In this document: positions 36,436-44,856 of the stretch, piece by piece
Layout of the letters: the number at the start of each line of letters is the position of its first letter
How positions within the stretch are numbered: position 1 is the stretch's first letter
Assembly (NCBI GenBank): GCA_002691245.1
Contig: NZHH01000061.1
Coordinates: 1 to 52,931, forward strand
DNA: 52,931 bases
Direction of reading: 5' to 3'
DNA from: Methylaequor sp002691245
Lineage (GTDB): Bacteria > Pseudomonadota > Alphaproteobacteria > Methylaequorales > Methylaequoraceae
Position numbers and translations under genes: made by a program
The notes under the pieces: model-generated
Database searches by the model: none
What the model saw: the letters and a program-made list of their open reading frames with translations, nothing else
Told to the model about the DNA's origin: nothing

Positions 36436-37686
36436 ATGAAATACATTTACAAGCATGGAAATCAGTATTGGTACCAAAGAGCAGTTCCAAAACAAATAAT
36501 AGAAATTCTAGGAAAAAAAACTTTAAAAATTTCTTTAAAAACCAATAAATTAATAACTGCATCAAAAAGAGCAAAACTACAAGCACTAGAACATAGGAAA
36601 ATGTTTGCTGATATAAAAAAAAAATCGAAAAGATATCTTAATAAAATATTAGGTAGAAATAATTTTGATTCAAATAAGTATCTAATTCATTTCACAGAAG
36701 ATTATGAAGACTCACTTAATAAATTATTATTTAACAAACAAGAGTTTATAAACCTCTTAACAAACAGGGGGGTAGAAAAAAATGTAAATAATATTGATAA
36801 CTTTTTATTGGATGAAAATAGATTGCCTTACTTGAGCCAAGTTTTATCTGAATATTTAAAAATTAAAAATCTATTTTATGATAATAAAAAAAAAATATCT
36901 GTTAAAAAGTCTATTTCACATATGGTTAATATATGTGGTGATAAACAAGTAATTAATTATTCGTCATTAGATGCAATAAGTTTTAGAGATTATTTTGTTA
37001 AATTTAAAAAAATTTCCACCGGTAAACGAAATCAATCAAACCTTCAAAATTTATTTTCAGTGATTTACAATAAATACTCTATTGAAAAAAAAAACCCATT
37101 TTCTAAGTTAGAATGGCCAGAATTTGAAAATAAAAAAAATATACAAGAATTTACTGATGACGAACTAAAGAAAATAAAACAATTTATTCAACAAAAAGAT
37201 ATAATTGAAAATTTGATCTGTGGTTTGATATTTAATACTGGTTGTTCATTCGACGAAATATTTTGGCTTAAAACTGAAGATGTAAATCTTAATAAATATA
37301 ATCCTTATATTGTGATTCGTTCCAACTCTCTAAGGAAAATAAAAAACATTTATAAAAGACGAGTTATTCCATTAGTTGGGATTTCATTTGATACTATGAT
37401 AAAAATAAAAAACACAAATCCAAATGAACATTTATTTAAAAAATTTTATAACAGTAAAAATAATAATTTGTTTTCAATAAAAAATAATATAAATGATAAC
37501 ATTAAGAGATTTTCAAATGGTAAAACATCCATATCATTTAAGTATTCCTTGATAGAAAGACTAAAAAAAATAGGTTGTCCTCAAGAAATAATTTTTGAGA
37601 TAGTAGGGTTGTCGAAGAAAGAATCTTTCTATAGAAGTGAGTTAAATCTTGATATTAAATCAAGTTGGCTTAAACAATTAAAATAG
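36436..37686 (+). CDS. Tyrosine-recombinase (integrase)-like protein with altered catalytic residues
   Basis: A 416-residue protein. The N-terminus (MKYIYKHGNQYWYQRAVPKQ) resembles the small domain found at the start of many phage-type integrases (DUF6538-like). A core-binding region follows, then a C-terminal half with the integrase layout. The usual catalytic patterns are changed: the first Arg block reads TGCSFDEIFWL (Arg replaced by Ser), and the H-x-x-R block reads ISFKYSLIERL (His to Ile, Arg to Lys). A tyrosine remains in SFYRSEL near the end. The frame is intact over its full length. It sits directly after tRNA-Leu. It may be an inactive relic or a repurposed DNA-binding protein; the family assignment itself is fairly safe. 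Confidence 0.78.
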   Translation: MKYIYKHGNQYWYQRAVPKQIIEILGKKTLKISLKTNKLITASKRAKLQALEHRKMFADIKKKSKRYLNKILGRNNFDSNKYLIHFTEDYEDSLNKLLFNKQEFINLLTNRGVEKNVNNIDNFLLDENRLPYLSQVLSEYLKIKNLFYDNKKKISVKKSISHMVNICGDKQVINYSSLDAISFRDYFVKFKKISTGKRNQSNLQNLFSVIYNKYSIEKKNPFSKLEWPEFENKKNIQEFTDDELKKIKQFIQQKDIIENLICGLIFNTGCSFDEIFWLKTEDVNLNKYNPYIVIRSNSLRKIKNIYKRRVIPLVGISFDTMIKIKNTNPNEHLFKKFYNSKNNNLFSIKNNINDNIKRFSNGKTSISFKYSLIERLKKIGCPQEIIFEIVGLSKKESFYRSELNLDIKSSWLKQLK

Positions 37687-37755
37687 TTTTCCTATAATAA
37701 ATTATTAAATAATCAAAGTTTAATGTCAGACAAAAGTAGAAATAATTTTTTGAGT

Positions 37756-37779
37756 AAAGTCTGGACTTTTTATATTTTT
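37756..37779 (+). terminator. Possible intrinsic terminator after the integrase-like gene
   Basis: A 5-bp stem AAAGT/ACTTT with loop CTGG is followed by a T-rich run (TTTTATATTTTT). It lies in the 127-bp gap between two convergent genes, where a terminator is expected. The stem is short and AT-rich, so the call is weak. Confidence 0.4.
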
Positions 37780-37813
37780 AGGCTTAGCTACGATTTTTTT
37801 GGTTTAACATTTA

Positions 37814-38236
37814 TCATTCAACTTCTGTTACAGTAATTTTTACTTTACAACCGAACAACGTTTTTTCAAATATTTGAATTGAAGCAAATCTCTGATTATT
37901 CTGGTAGTTAAGTAAGCTACTCTCAGAACTGACCTCAGATATCTTTTTCCATCCAAATTTAGGTAATTCATTTCTAAAAAAGTCAAAGACGTCAATTTGA
38001 TTTTCACTTGTGTCAAATACAAGCCTTCCAGACCAACCAACTTTTCTGGATATAATTATCGAATCTTCTCTAATAAGTTTTGAATTTACGGGGATAGGTA
38101 TGTCGTCAAACTGAGAAAAATTTAGCTCCTGACTGGGGTCTCCTTCAGGTCCTTTTACTGGAACTAAACTTTCACCTATGCAAGATGTCAGGAAGATAAA
38201 AAATAAGAAGCTTATTAGCAGTTTTTTAAGATACAT
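37814..38236 (-). CDS. Putative lipoprotein of unknown function
   Basis: About 140 residues. A hydrophobic signal (LLISFLFFIFL) is followed by the lipobox LTSC, whose cysteine would be lipid-modified. The mature part contains PIPVNSKLIREDSIIISRKV and ends KVKITVTEVE, and looks like a small compact alpha/beta domain. I prefer the ATG at 38236, which gives a signal peptide of normal length; an in-frame start at 38269 would add 11 residues. I do not recognise the family. It is divergent from the peroxidase gene and convergent with the integrase-like gene. Confidence 0.72.
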   Translation of the reverse strand: MYLKKLLISFLFFIFLTSCIGESLVPVKGPEGDPSQELNFSQFDDIPIPVNSKLIREDSIIISRKVGWSGRLVFDTSENQIDVFDFFRNELPKFGWKKISEVSSESSLLNYQNNQRFASIQIFEKTLFGCKVKITVTEVE

Positions 38237-38291
38237 ACCATATTTTAGAAATATTACTTTATTTTTCAATATTTATTATTAAATTAATATA

Positions 38292-38834
38292 ATGTTAAAA
38301 ATTTTAACGCTACTTTTTACAATGTTTTTTACGTCAACCAACGCTTCAGAGAACACTTTTCATGATTTTAGCATAGAATCAATATCAGGAGAAACTATAA
38401 ATTTTTCTGATTATAAAAATAACGTTGTTCTTCTTGTTAATACTGCATCGAAATGTGGTTTTACCCCACAGTATTCTGGTTTACAAAAAATATATGAAAG
38501 ATACAAGTCAGACGGTTTAATTGTTTTAGGAGTTCCAACCAACGACTTTAACCAAGAATTGTCAAAGGATGAAGATGTTAAACAGTTTTGCGAGATCAGA
38601 TTCGGCGTTGAATTTCCTATGTCCTCAATCCAAAATATAAGAGGCAATGAGGCTCATCCAGTTTACAAATGGATACAATCAAATGTCTCCGTTATAGGTC
38701 AACCAAGATGGAATTTTCATAAGTATCTAATCGGTAAAGACGGTAATATTATTAATTGGTTTTCATCTATGACCAGTCCGACTTCAGAAGGTTTAATTAA
38801 GCAGATTGAAACTGCTTTATACGATGCAGATTAA
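38292..38834 (+). CDS. Glutathione peroxidase family protein, probably exported
   Basis: A 180-residue thiol peroxidase that reduces hydrogen peroxide or lipid peroxides. The active-site cysteine is in NTASKCGFTPQYSGLQ (about residue 55), followed by GVPTNDF and the Trp/Asn motif WNFHKYLI, which complete the usual catalytic set. It is a Cys, not selenocysteine, form. The N-terminus MLKILTLLFTMFFTSTNA looks like a signal peptide, so it likely acts in the periplasm. Its stop overlaps the next start (TAATG), suggesting a two-gene unit. Confidence 0.92.
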   Translation: MLKILTLLFTMFFTSTNASENTFHDFSIESISGETINFSDYKNNVVLLVNTASKCGFTPQYSGLQKIYERYKSDGLIVLGVPTNDFNQELSKDEDVKQFCEIRFGVEFPMSSIQNIRGNEAHPVYKWIQSNVSVIGQPRWNFHKYLIGKDGNIINWFSSMTSPTSEGLIKQIETALYDAD

Positions 38835-39385
38835 TGTTAGTTGATCAATCTCAAGCAACTCTTCTTATAGTAGATATGCAGGAAAAGTTGTTTGATAAAA
38901 TACAAGATAGTATTTCAATACTTTCAGTAATAGAAAAGGCCCTATTTGTATTTGAAGTTATCAAAAAACCAGTTGTATTTAGTGAACAATACCCAAAAGG
39001 ACTAGGACTGACTATAGCAGGTCTTAGAAAAAAACTTTCCAATAATGAATTTGAAAGAATTGAAAAAACTTCCTTTGCATGCTTTGCCCAAGAAGATACA
39101 AATGTTAGAGCTAAAGACTTCATTAAATCAAAGCAGGTTATAATTTGTGGAATAGAGACTCATATTTGCATATTACAAACCGCAATTAATCTAAAAAAAC
39201 TGGGATATGATGTTTTTGTTCTAGAGGACGGGGTTGGTTCTAGAAAAAAAAAAGACAAGGATTCCGCTTTAATAAGGTTGATTGAAAATGGAGTGTATTT
39301 GGTTACACTTGAAATGCTAGTTTTTGAATTGTTAAGAAATTCAAATCACGAGCATTTCAAAAAATTATCCAAACTCATCAAATAA
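38834..39385 (+). CDS. Isochorismatase-family cysteine hydrolase
   Basis: A 183-residue protein of the isochorismatase/nicotinamidase superfamily. The catalytic aspartate is in LLIVDMQEKLF (about residue 14), a lysine in RIEKTSFACF, and the nucleophilic cysteine in ICGIETHICILQTAINL (about residue 113). The domain order and length match small YcaC-like hydrolases, whose substrates are mostly unknown. It is coupled to the peroxidase gene and ends only 11 bp from the convergent glnA stop. Confidence 0.88.
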   Translation: MLVDQSQATLLIVDMQEKLFDKIQDSISILSVIEKALFVFEVIKKPVVFSEQYPKGLGLTIAGLRKKLSNNEFERIEKTSFACFAQEDTNVRAKDFIKSKQVIICGIETHICILQTAINLKKLGYDVFVLEDGVGSRKKKDKDSALIRLIENGVYLVTLEMLVFELLRNSNHEHFKKLSKLIK

Positions 39386-39396
39386 AGATAAATTTG

Positions 39397-40806
39397 TTAA
39401 ACTGAATAATACATCTTAAATTCAACTGGATGTGGCGCATGCTCGAACTGAAGTACTTCATCCATTTTTAAGGCTATGTATGAATCAATAAGATTGTCAG
39501 TAAAAACATTACCAGCCTTCAGGAAGTCTCGATCCTTGTCTAAAGCATCAAGTGCTTCTCTCAAACTACCACAAACTGTCGGAACACCCTTAAGCTCATC
39601 TTCAGACAGAGCATAAAGATCCTTATCCATAGCTTCACCAGGATGAATTTTATTTTTTATTCCATCTATACCAGCCATCAGCATTGAGGCAAAAGTAAAG
39701 TAAGGGTTGCCAGAAGCGTCCCCAAATCTGACTTCAAACCTTGCTGCTTTAGGGCTACTCACATAAGGAACTCTGCATGCTGCCGATCTATTCCTAAATG
39801 AATAAGCTAATAAAACAGGTGCTTCAAACCCTGGTATAAGTCTTTTATAACTGTTAGTTGTAGCGTTAGAAAAAGCATTTATCGCTTTTGCGTGCTTTAT
39901 AATTCCGCCAATGTAGTAAAGGCACTCATCTGACAATCCGTTGTATCCACTTCCAGCAAATACAGATTTATTTCCCTTCCAAACTGACTGGTGTACATGC
40001 ATACCTGAACCATTATCATTGTATACTGGTTTTGGCATAAAGGTTGCTGTTTTACCATAAGCTTGAGCTACCATATGAACACAATATTTATATTTTTGAA
40101 GATCATCTGCACTTTTAATAAGTGGACCAAATTTCATTCCTAATTCATGTTGAGATGGAGCTACCTCATGATGATGTTTTTCCATATCCAATCCCATCTC
40201 AGACATAGTTGAAACCATTTCGGCTCTAATATCTGTTGCTGAATCTACGGGGGCTACTGGAAAATATCCGCCTTTATCCTTTGGCCTATGTCCCATATTT
40301 CCACCTTCCATTTCAACACCAGTGTTATACGCACCTTCTTCAGAATCAATACTATAAAATGTATATTCTTGATTGGTAGCCCATTTTACATCGTCAAAAA
40401 TAAAAAACTCTGCTTCAGGTCCAAAAAAGGCTGTGTCACCAATGCCAGACTCTTTCAAATATTCCTCTGCTTTTTTACCGGTGCTTCTGGGGTCTAATTC
40501 GTATGGTTTTCCATCATCTGGTTCTATTACATCACAAAATAACACGAGTTGAGGTTGCGCTGTAAAGGGATCCATTACTGCAGTTGATGGGTCTGGTTTT
40601 AAAATCATATCTGCTTTATCGATACTTTTCCATCCAGCAATAGATGATCCATCAAACATGATACCATCTTTAAAAGTACTTTCATCAATCGTCTCAACAG
40701 TTTGAGCTGTATGTTGCCACTTACCTTTAGTATCAGTAAAACGAAGATCAACGAATTTTACTTCTTTATCTTTAATCATTTTCATTACTTTATTTACGTC
40801 ACTCAT
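39397..40806 (-). CDS. glnA: Glutamine synthetase type I
   Basis: A 469-residue enzyme that condenses glutamate and ammonia to glutamine. IMFDGSSIAGWKSIDKADM lies near residue 48, FFGPEAEFFIFDD (metal-binding glutamates) near 128, and the later active-site part NGSGMHVHQS near 265. The tyrosine in KDLYALSEDEL (about residue 398) is in the place of the adenylylation site of the GSI-beta type, so adenylylation control is likely. It is preceded by glnB at 19 bp with a GGAGGA ribosome-binding site, forming the classical glnB-glnA unit. Confidence 0.98.
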   Translation of the reverse strand: MSDVNKVMKMIKDKEVKFVDLRFTDTKGKWQHTAQTVETIDESTFKDGIMFDGSSIAGWKSIDKADMILKPDPSTAVMDPFTAQPQLVLFCDVIEPDDGKPYELDPRSTGKKAEEYLKESGIGDTAFFGPEAEFFIFDDVKWATNQEYTFYSIDSEEGAYNTGVEMEGGNMGHRPKDKGGYFPVAPVDSATDIRAEMVSTMSEMGLDMEKHHHEVAPSQHELGMKFGPLIKSADDLQKYKYCVHMVAQAYGKTATFMPKPVYNDNGSGMHVHQSVWKGNKSVFAGSGYNGLSDECLYYIGGIIKHAKAINAFSNATTNSYKRLIPGFEAPVLLAYSFRNRSAACRVPYVSSPKAARFEVRFGDASGNPYFTFASMLMAGIDGIKNKIHPGEAMDKDLYALSEDELKGVPTVCGSLREALDALDKDRDFLKAGNVFTDNLIDSYIALKMDEVLQFEHAPHPVEFKMYYSV

Positions 40807-40825
40807 TTTTCCTCCATTTCAATGA

Positions 40826-41164
40826 CTATATTGCTTTTTTACCAGACTCGCCGGTTCTTATTCTAACTATTTCTTCAACGCTAGAAACAAATATTTTTCC
40901 ATCACCAATTCTTCCAGTATGCGCTTTTTTTTTAATTACATCGATTACGCTATCAACAATATCGTCGTCTACAATAAGTTCGATTTTTATTTTTGGAAGA
41001 AAGTCAACAGCATATTCGGCGCCCCGGTATAATTCCGTATGACCTTTTTGTCTACCGTAGCCTTTAACTTCCGAAACAGTTAGTCCCATGACACCAATAT
41101 TGTTTAGTTCATCTTTTACTTCATCTAGCTTGAAAGGTTTAATGACAGCTTCTATTTTTTTCAT
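40826..41164 (-). CDS. glnB: Nitrogen regulatory protein P-II
   Basis: A 112-residue P-II signal protein. MKKIEAVIKPFKLDEVKDEL opens it; the T-loop GRQKGHTELYRGAEYAVDFL contains Tyr51, the uridylylation site; the C-terminal motif TGRIGDGKIFVSSVEE is standard. I place the start at the ATG at 41164, where the family begins; the frame is open further up but is not conserved. It lies upstream of glnA and probably regulates its adenylylation state in response to glutamine and 2-oxoglutarate. Confidence 0.97.
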   Translation of the reverse strand: MKKIEAVIKPFKLDEVKDELNNIGVMGLTVSEVKGYGRQKGHTELYRGAEYAVDFLPKIKIELIVDDDIVDSVIDVIKKKAHTGRIGDGKIFVSSVEEIVRIRTGESGKKAI

Positions 41165-41178
41165 ACTATGAACCATAA

Positions 41179-41194
41179 GGCAAGAAGCGTGCCA
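41179..41194 (-). promoter_or_regulatory. sigma54-like -24/-12 element or dyad before glnB
   Basis: On the minus strand this reads TGGCACGCTTCTTGCC, with GG and GC 10 bp apart, matching the sigma54 consensus TGGCAC-N5-TTGC. The same bases form a GGCA-N7-TGCC dyad. The -12 part lies only about 15 bp before the glnB ATG, so the mRNA leader would be about 4 bases, unusual for a coupled operon. Whether this organism has RpoN is unknown. Confidence 0.4.
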
Positions 41195-41279
41195 AATCAA
41201 CAAAAAGCTACATTTCCAGTGTAAAGACTTTTAGTTAAAATTGATTCTGCTTATTATTTGAGCAAGTAGAGTATAAAAA

Positions 41280-42449
41280 TTATTCATTTATAAAATCTTT
41301 TAAACAATTTACAAATATTCTTAAATTGTCAATGCTATTAGCGTATGAAATTCTCAGAAAACCCTCTCCGTTTGTTCCAAATGAAGAACCTGGAACAGTT
41401 GCAATAAATTTTTTCTCAAGAAGATACTTAGAAATTTCATTAGATTTCATATTATTCTTGGAAACTTTTGGAAAAACATAAAAAGCTCCTCCAGGCATTC
41501 TGCATTCAACATTATTAATACTATTGAGTTCATCAACTAGGAAGTTTCTTCTATTCTGAAACTCATTTATCATATTCTCAACTGTCTTTTGACTGCCTCG
41601 TAAGGCTTCTATACCGGCATATTGAGAAGCAGTATTTACGCATGAATGACAATTGATAGCAAGTTTTTCTGCATAACTAAATATGTTTTTTGGAAATATC
41701 CCATAACCAAGTCTCCATCCAGTCATAGCGTAGGTTTTAGACCATCCATCGAGAACTATAACTCTATCCCTTATTTCCTTATATTTCATAAGTGAGTGGT
41801 GCTTTAGTTTGTCAAATAAAATTCTACTGTAAATCTCGTCTGACAAAACAAATACTTTAGGGTATTTAATAAGACCTTCAACAAGCTTTTGAAGTTCGGA
41901 TTCTGGAACAACACCCCCAGTGGGATTTGCTGGGGAATTTAGAATAATTAGTTTAGTTTTTTCATTAACTAAGTCTATTAGTTCTTCCGCATCAAATGAA
42001 AAGTTATTTTCCATTCTATGTGGAAGAGAAATAGCCGTTGCTCCCGTATAATCAATCATTGATTTATAAGCAATGAAGCCTGGGTCTGGAGTTATTATTT
42101 CTACACCTGGTTGTCCAAACATCAAAAGCGTATAAAAGATAATTGATTTTCCACCTGGAGTAACCAAAATATCATTTGGATCAACAACCACTTCATTTCT
42201 GTTAAAAAAATCATTAGCTATGGATTCACGTAATTCTAATATTCCGTTTGAAGATGTATAACCATGATGCCCTTCTTTTAAAGCCTTTATTGCAGCTTCT
42301 ACTACATTTTTGGGGGTAGGAAAGTCAGGTTGACCTATTCCCAAATTAATAACTTTTTTACCACTCTTTTCTAATTCCTGACTTCTAGCTAATATTGAGA
42401 AAGCACTATCACTTCCGATATCATACATTGATTTATTAAGTCCATCCAT
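41280..42449 (-). CDS. Class I/II PLP-dependent aminotransferase (AspC-like)
   Basis: A 389-residue fold-type I aminotransferase. NLGIGQPDFPTPKNVVEAAI (about residues 36-55), the NPANPTGGV-type segment (NSPANPTGGVVP) and SDEIYSRILFD near residue 200 are family motifs, and the Schiff-base lysine is in DGWSKTYAMTGWRLGYG. The terminal arginine that binds the substrate carboxylate is in GFLRISYA. Family members act on aspartate, alanine or branched-chain amino acids; the sequence does not settle which. It lies upstream of glnB on the same strand, 115 bp away. Confidence 0.9.
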   Translation of the reverse strand: MDGLNKSMYDIGSDSAFSILARSQELEKSGKKVINLGIGQPDFPTPKNVVEAAIKALKEGHHGYTSSNGILELRESIANDFFNRNEVVVDPNDILVTPGGKSIIFYTLLMFGQPGVEIITPDPGFIAYKSMIDYTGATAISLPHRMENNFSFDAEELIDLVNEKTKLIILNSPANPTGGVVPESELQKLVEGLIKYPKVFVLSDEIYSRILFDKLKHHSLMKYKEIRDRVIVLDGWSKTYAMTGWRLGYGIFPKNIFSYAEKLAINCHSCVNTASQYAGIEALRGSQKTVENMINEFQNRRNFLVDELNSINNVECRMPGGAFYVFPKVSKNNMKSNEISKYLLEKKFIATVPGSSFGTNGEGFLRISYANSIDNLRIFVNCLKDFINE

Positions 42450-42606
42450 AAGCAGAATATATATTTCTTAGCTAAATTTTGCAAATTAGAATAATCAAAC
42501 AATGTAAATTAATTTATTAATAATTCTTTGAAATATTAAAAATTAAGTTTACTATCACTCTATATTGAAATTAATGAACTTTTCTCTATTAAACTGGGAT
42601 AATTTG

Positions 42607-42936
42607 ATGTCTGAAAGTTTTAAACCCGTTGAAGAAGATCTATACTCAACTATTGAGGATTTAGCCGATTATGCAGGTGAAATTGCATTAGAGATATACC
42701 AAAAAAAAATTATTTTAGGTTCTCCTCCCACCGAAGCAGTAAAAGCTTCAATTGAAGCCGCGACAGAGGTAATGATGGATTCAGGTTGTCCAGTAGAGAT
42801 TTGTGATTTGCTTTCTCAAGCTGCTATTTCAGGTTTTACTAATTATGTAAATAAAAACCCAAATTGTGATCACATGGAAGCTTTTAATGCGGCAGGTGAT
42901 TCGATTGCTGAGATTTTAGAATCTCAATTGGCATGA
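42607..42936 (+). CDS. Hypothetical protein
   Basis: About 109 residues, acidic, with helical segments (YSTIEDLADYAGEIALEIYQ; DLLSQAAISGFTNYV). No signal peptide, membrane span or known domain is seen. I choose the ATG at 42607 (MSESFKP), where acidic conserved-looking sequence begins; in-frame starts at 42574 (ATG) and 42565 (TTG) are possible. It is the last gene before tRNA-His, divergent from the aminotransferase. Codon usage looks like that of its neighbours. I do not recognise it. Confidence 0.6.
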   Translation: MSESFKPVEEDLYSTIEDLADYAGEIALEIYQKKIILGSPPTEAVKASIEAATEVMMDSGCPVEICDLLSQAAISGFTNYVNKNPNCDHMEAFNAAGDSIAEILESQLA

Positions 42937-42960
42937 GGCTAAATAATAAAGTTTTAAAAA

Positions 42961-42983
42961 TATAAAAGTTATATTCTTTTATA
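42961..42983. repeat. Perfect 8-bp inverted repeat before tRNA-His
   Basis: TATAAAAG and CTTTTATA are separated by a 7-base loop. The hairpin lies 24 bp after the preceding gene and 65 bp before tRNA-His. It is not followed by a T run on the + strand, so it is at best a weak terminator or mRNA-stabilising hairpin. Confidence 0.45.
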
Positions 42984-43048
42984 TTAAAAATCTTTAAAAA
43001 AAAATTATATGAACATTATTAAATTTAGGCTAAATTATTTTTTATTTT

Positions 43049-43126
43049 GGTGGCTGTAGCTCAGTTGGTTAGAGCGCTGGTTTGTGGTACCGGAGGCCGG
43101 GGGTTCAAATCCCCTCAGCCACCCCA
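43049..43126 (+). tRNA. tRNA-His (anticodon GTG)
   Basis: A complete cloverleaf including the encoded extra G at position -1 opposite C73, as tRNA-His needs. The acceptor strands GTGGCTG and CAGCCAC pair fully, and the loop TTGTGGT gives GTG. CCA is encoded. A near-identical copy lies 3138 bp downstream, and this tRNA anchors the following island. Confidence 0.97.
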
Positions 43127-43128
43127 TT

Positions 43129-43635
43129 TTATTTTGGTGCAATTGTATAAAAAGTTTCTGTATTTCCNGACGAGTAGCCTGTTTCNGGGTTAAATTCTAC
43201 TTTTCCTTTACCNTAACCGATTACTCCCTTGTAGACTCCAGTTCCTCCCGTAATTGTGATTGTAGTATTAACAAGACCATTTTTACTGATATCCTCAGGG
43301 GTTTGAGCAACACCATCAACTCGAGAGAAAATTTTGCTACCATCATTGTAAATTCCTATTGAATAACCGGTGACTTTTCCATTTTTGTTAATGTAATCAC
43401 TAATACCATAAAAATCTGTTTTGACTATCCTAAGACCTTCACAATTTTTTTTTGATTTTTTATGATTGGTTTCTGTTTTGAAAATTCTTATCACATGACC
43501 TTCAATGTCATCAACATTTATAGATTTCTGAATAGTGTATTTAACTTCATCATTTGAAGTTGAATTTTTAAACTTACATGATGCATTTAAATTAAAAGAA
43601 AACAACAGAACAATAATTAGAAAGATCAAATTCAT
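43129..43635 (-). CDS. Small secreted protein of unknown function
   Basis: A 168-residue protein with a signal peptide (MNLIFLIIVLLFSFNLNA, then SC). The mature part is rich in beta-strand, with ITGGTGVYKGVIG near residue 130, a Gly-rich motif also seen in dirigent and allene-oxide-cyclase-like barrels; the relation is suggestive only. Three Ns lie at third codon positions. Its stop codon is 3 bp from the end of tRNA-His, so it fills the first cassette after the tRNA. Confidence 0.7.
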   Translation of the reverse strand: MNLIFLIIVLLFSFNLNASCKFKNSTSNDEVKYTIQKSINVDDIEGHVIRIFKTETNHKKSKKNCEGLRIVKTDFYGISDYINKNGKVTGYSIGIYNDGSKIFSRVDGVAQTPEDISKNGLVNTTITITGGTGVYKGVIGXGKGKVEFNXETGYSXGNTETFYTIAPK

Positions 43636-44046
43636 AATATTAGTATTACTATAAAAAAATATTTTACAAGAAGTTTGAAGATATTATTATGAGATTAAAA
43701 ATTTAAAATTTTAAATTGTTTTGTGTATTGCGTGGCAGTAGTTCAAACATCCTCAGTCGGTCCTTACTTTAATTTTTTCAAAACTTTCTAACTAACTATC
43801 AACTAAGAATACACCAAAAATAATTATTAAGGGTTTATAAAGTTTATGTTTCATGTATTAGTTTTTTAAATATTAAAGAATTAGACATTTTGCCAGAATG
43901 AATTCTAGGAAAGTAAAAACTTTAAATTGTTAATGTTGTATTAATCAATCTCCAACACCGCTGGTACGAAATTGATTGAGATGCAGTCTATATATCCTAC
44001 CTTGATGGACGCAAACTCTGTTATAAATAATTGAACTCAATAATAA
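43636..44046. other. Gene-free stretch within the island
   Basis: About 410 bp without a supportable gene on either strand. It holds a decayed tRNA-His 3' copy near its start (43718-43765). The rest is AT-rich sequence with many stops in all frames and no recognisable promoter or repeat. It may be the eroded remnant of cargo. Confidence 0.6.
43718..43765 (+). pseudogene. Decayed tRNA-His 3' copy
   Basis: With one gap it matches about 30 of 48 bases of the 3' half of tRNA-His. The best-preserved parts are TTTGTG of the anticodon loop, GTTCAAA of the T loop and CCTCAG of the acceptor side. It is on the same strand as the intact gene. The match is weak on its own; the repeat pattern of the island supports it. 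Confidence 0.45.
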
Positions 44047-44844
44047 TTAAAATGATTTATTTACATACCAAATAAGTGACTGATCAAATGACTTTGAATT
44101 CAGACCCTTTAAATATGCAATTGTTAAATCAATTTCGCGTGGAGTATTTTTTTGAAAAGTTTTTTTTATCCCAAGTCCGTATTGATGTTTTTGATTAGTG
44201 TATGTACTAAACTTTGAAATTTTCCCAAAATCACTACTTCCGGCGATTGCCAAATGTACATAGGATATAATCGGTTTTTTAAAGTAAATTAATGGAAAAT
44301 ATTTTAGAACCGTGTTTTTTGAATTTTTTCTATTGATATTTTTATAAAAACCAAAACCATTATTAAAAACAAAATACTTAAATTTATTTTGAAATAGGAA
44401 TTTATATTCTATTTGATCTGAACTATTTTTCTCAGTGGCTAAATTAAATGAAAAAAAAGTTGAGAATAGAAAATTTTTGTTATTAATAAAATTATATTTG
44501 TTTTGAAATTTTACTTTTGGAATTGCTAATGAACTATTTTTTAGATCAGCAATATGTAATTCAAAATCTGTTTCATAGCGTTTATTCCATCCTTTTACGA
44601 ATTCTAATACTTGATGATACGTTTCATGATTTTCTTTTTTTCTATCAAGATTTATGTGCCCCCTCCATTCAAAAAAAAAATTTCTTATTTCTGGGGACTC
44701 GGAAAATTTTATTATTGGATTATCTATTTTGTGATGAGCTTTAATAGGAAATGAAAAGGCTAGATATATTATAGTAAATACTGAGAAAAATTTTATAGAA
44801 AAACTAAAAAACCAAGAGTATTTATTTATAGTTATATATATTAA
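44047..44844 (-). pseudogene. Open frame of about 265 codons without a usual start codon, probably outer-membrane barrel protein
   Basis: Reading the minus strand from 44844, the frame stays open to the stop at 44047 with no interruption, yet has no ATG or GTG at all, and its only TTG is far inside (44253). The N-terminal region looks like a signal peptide (SFSIKFFSVFTIIYLAFSFP then IKAHHK). The remainder has many short alternating strands (for example FLFQNKFKYFVFNNGFGFYK and the end FDQSLIWYVNKSF), fitting a beta barrel. Either the start mutated (ATA or ATT codons lie near the right place) or a rare start is used. It is divergent from the MFS gene. I do not recognise the family. Confidence 0.6.
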
Positions 44845-44856
44845 TTAAATACTCAG

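Noticed and set aside
36331..37813. Complete integrated element at tRNA-Leu(GAG)
   Set aside because: I found no second copy of the tRNA-Leu(GAG) 3' end downstream in the window, so no element boundaries can be given.
42961..42983. Intrinsic terminator after the hypothetical gene
   Set aside because: The hairpin is entirely AT-rich apart from one pair and no T run follows; kept only as an inverted repeat.
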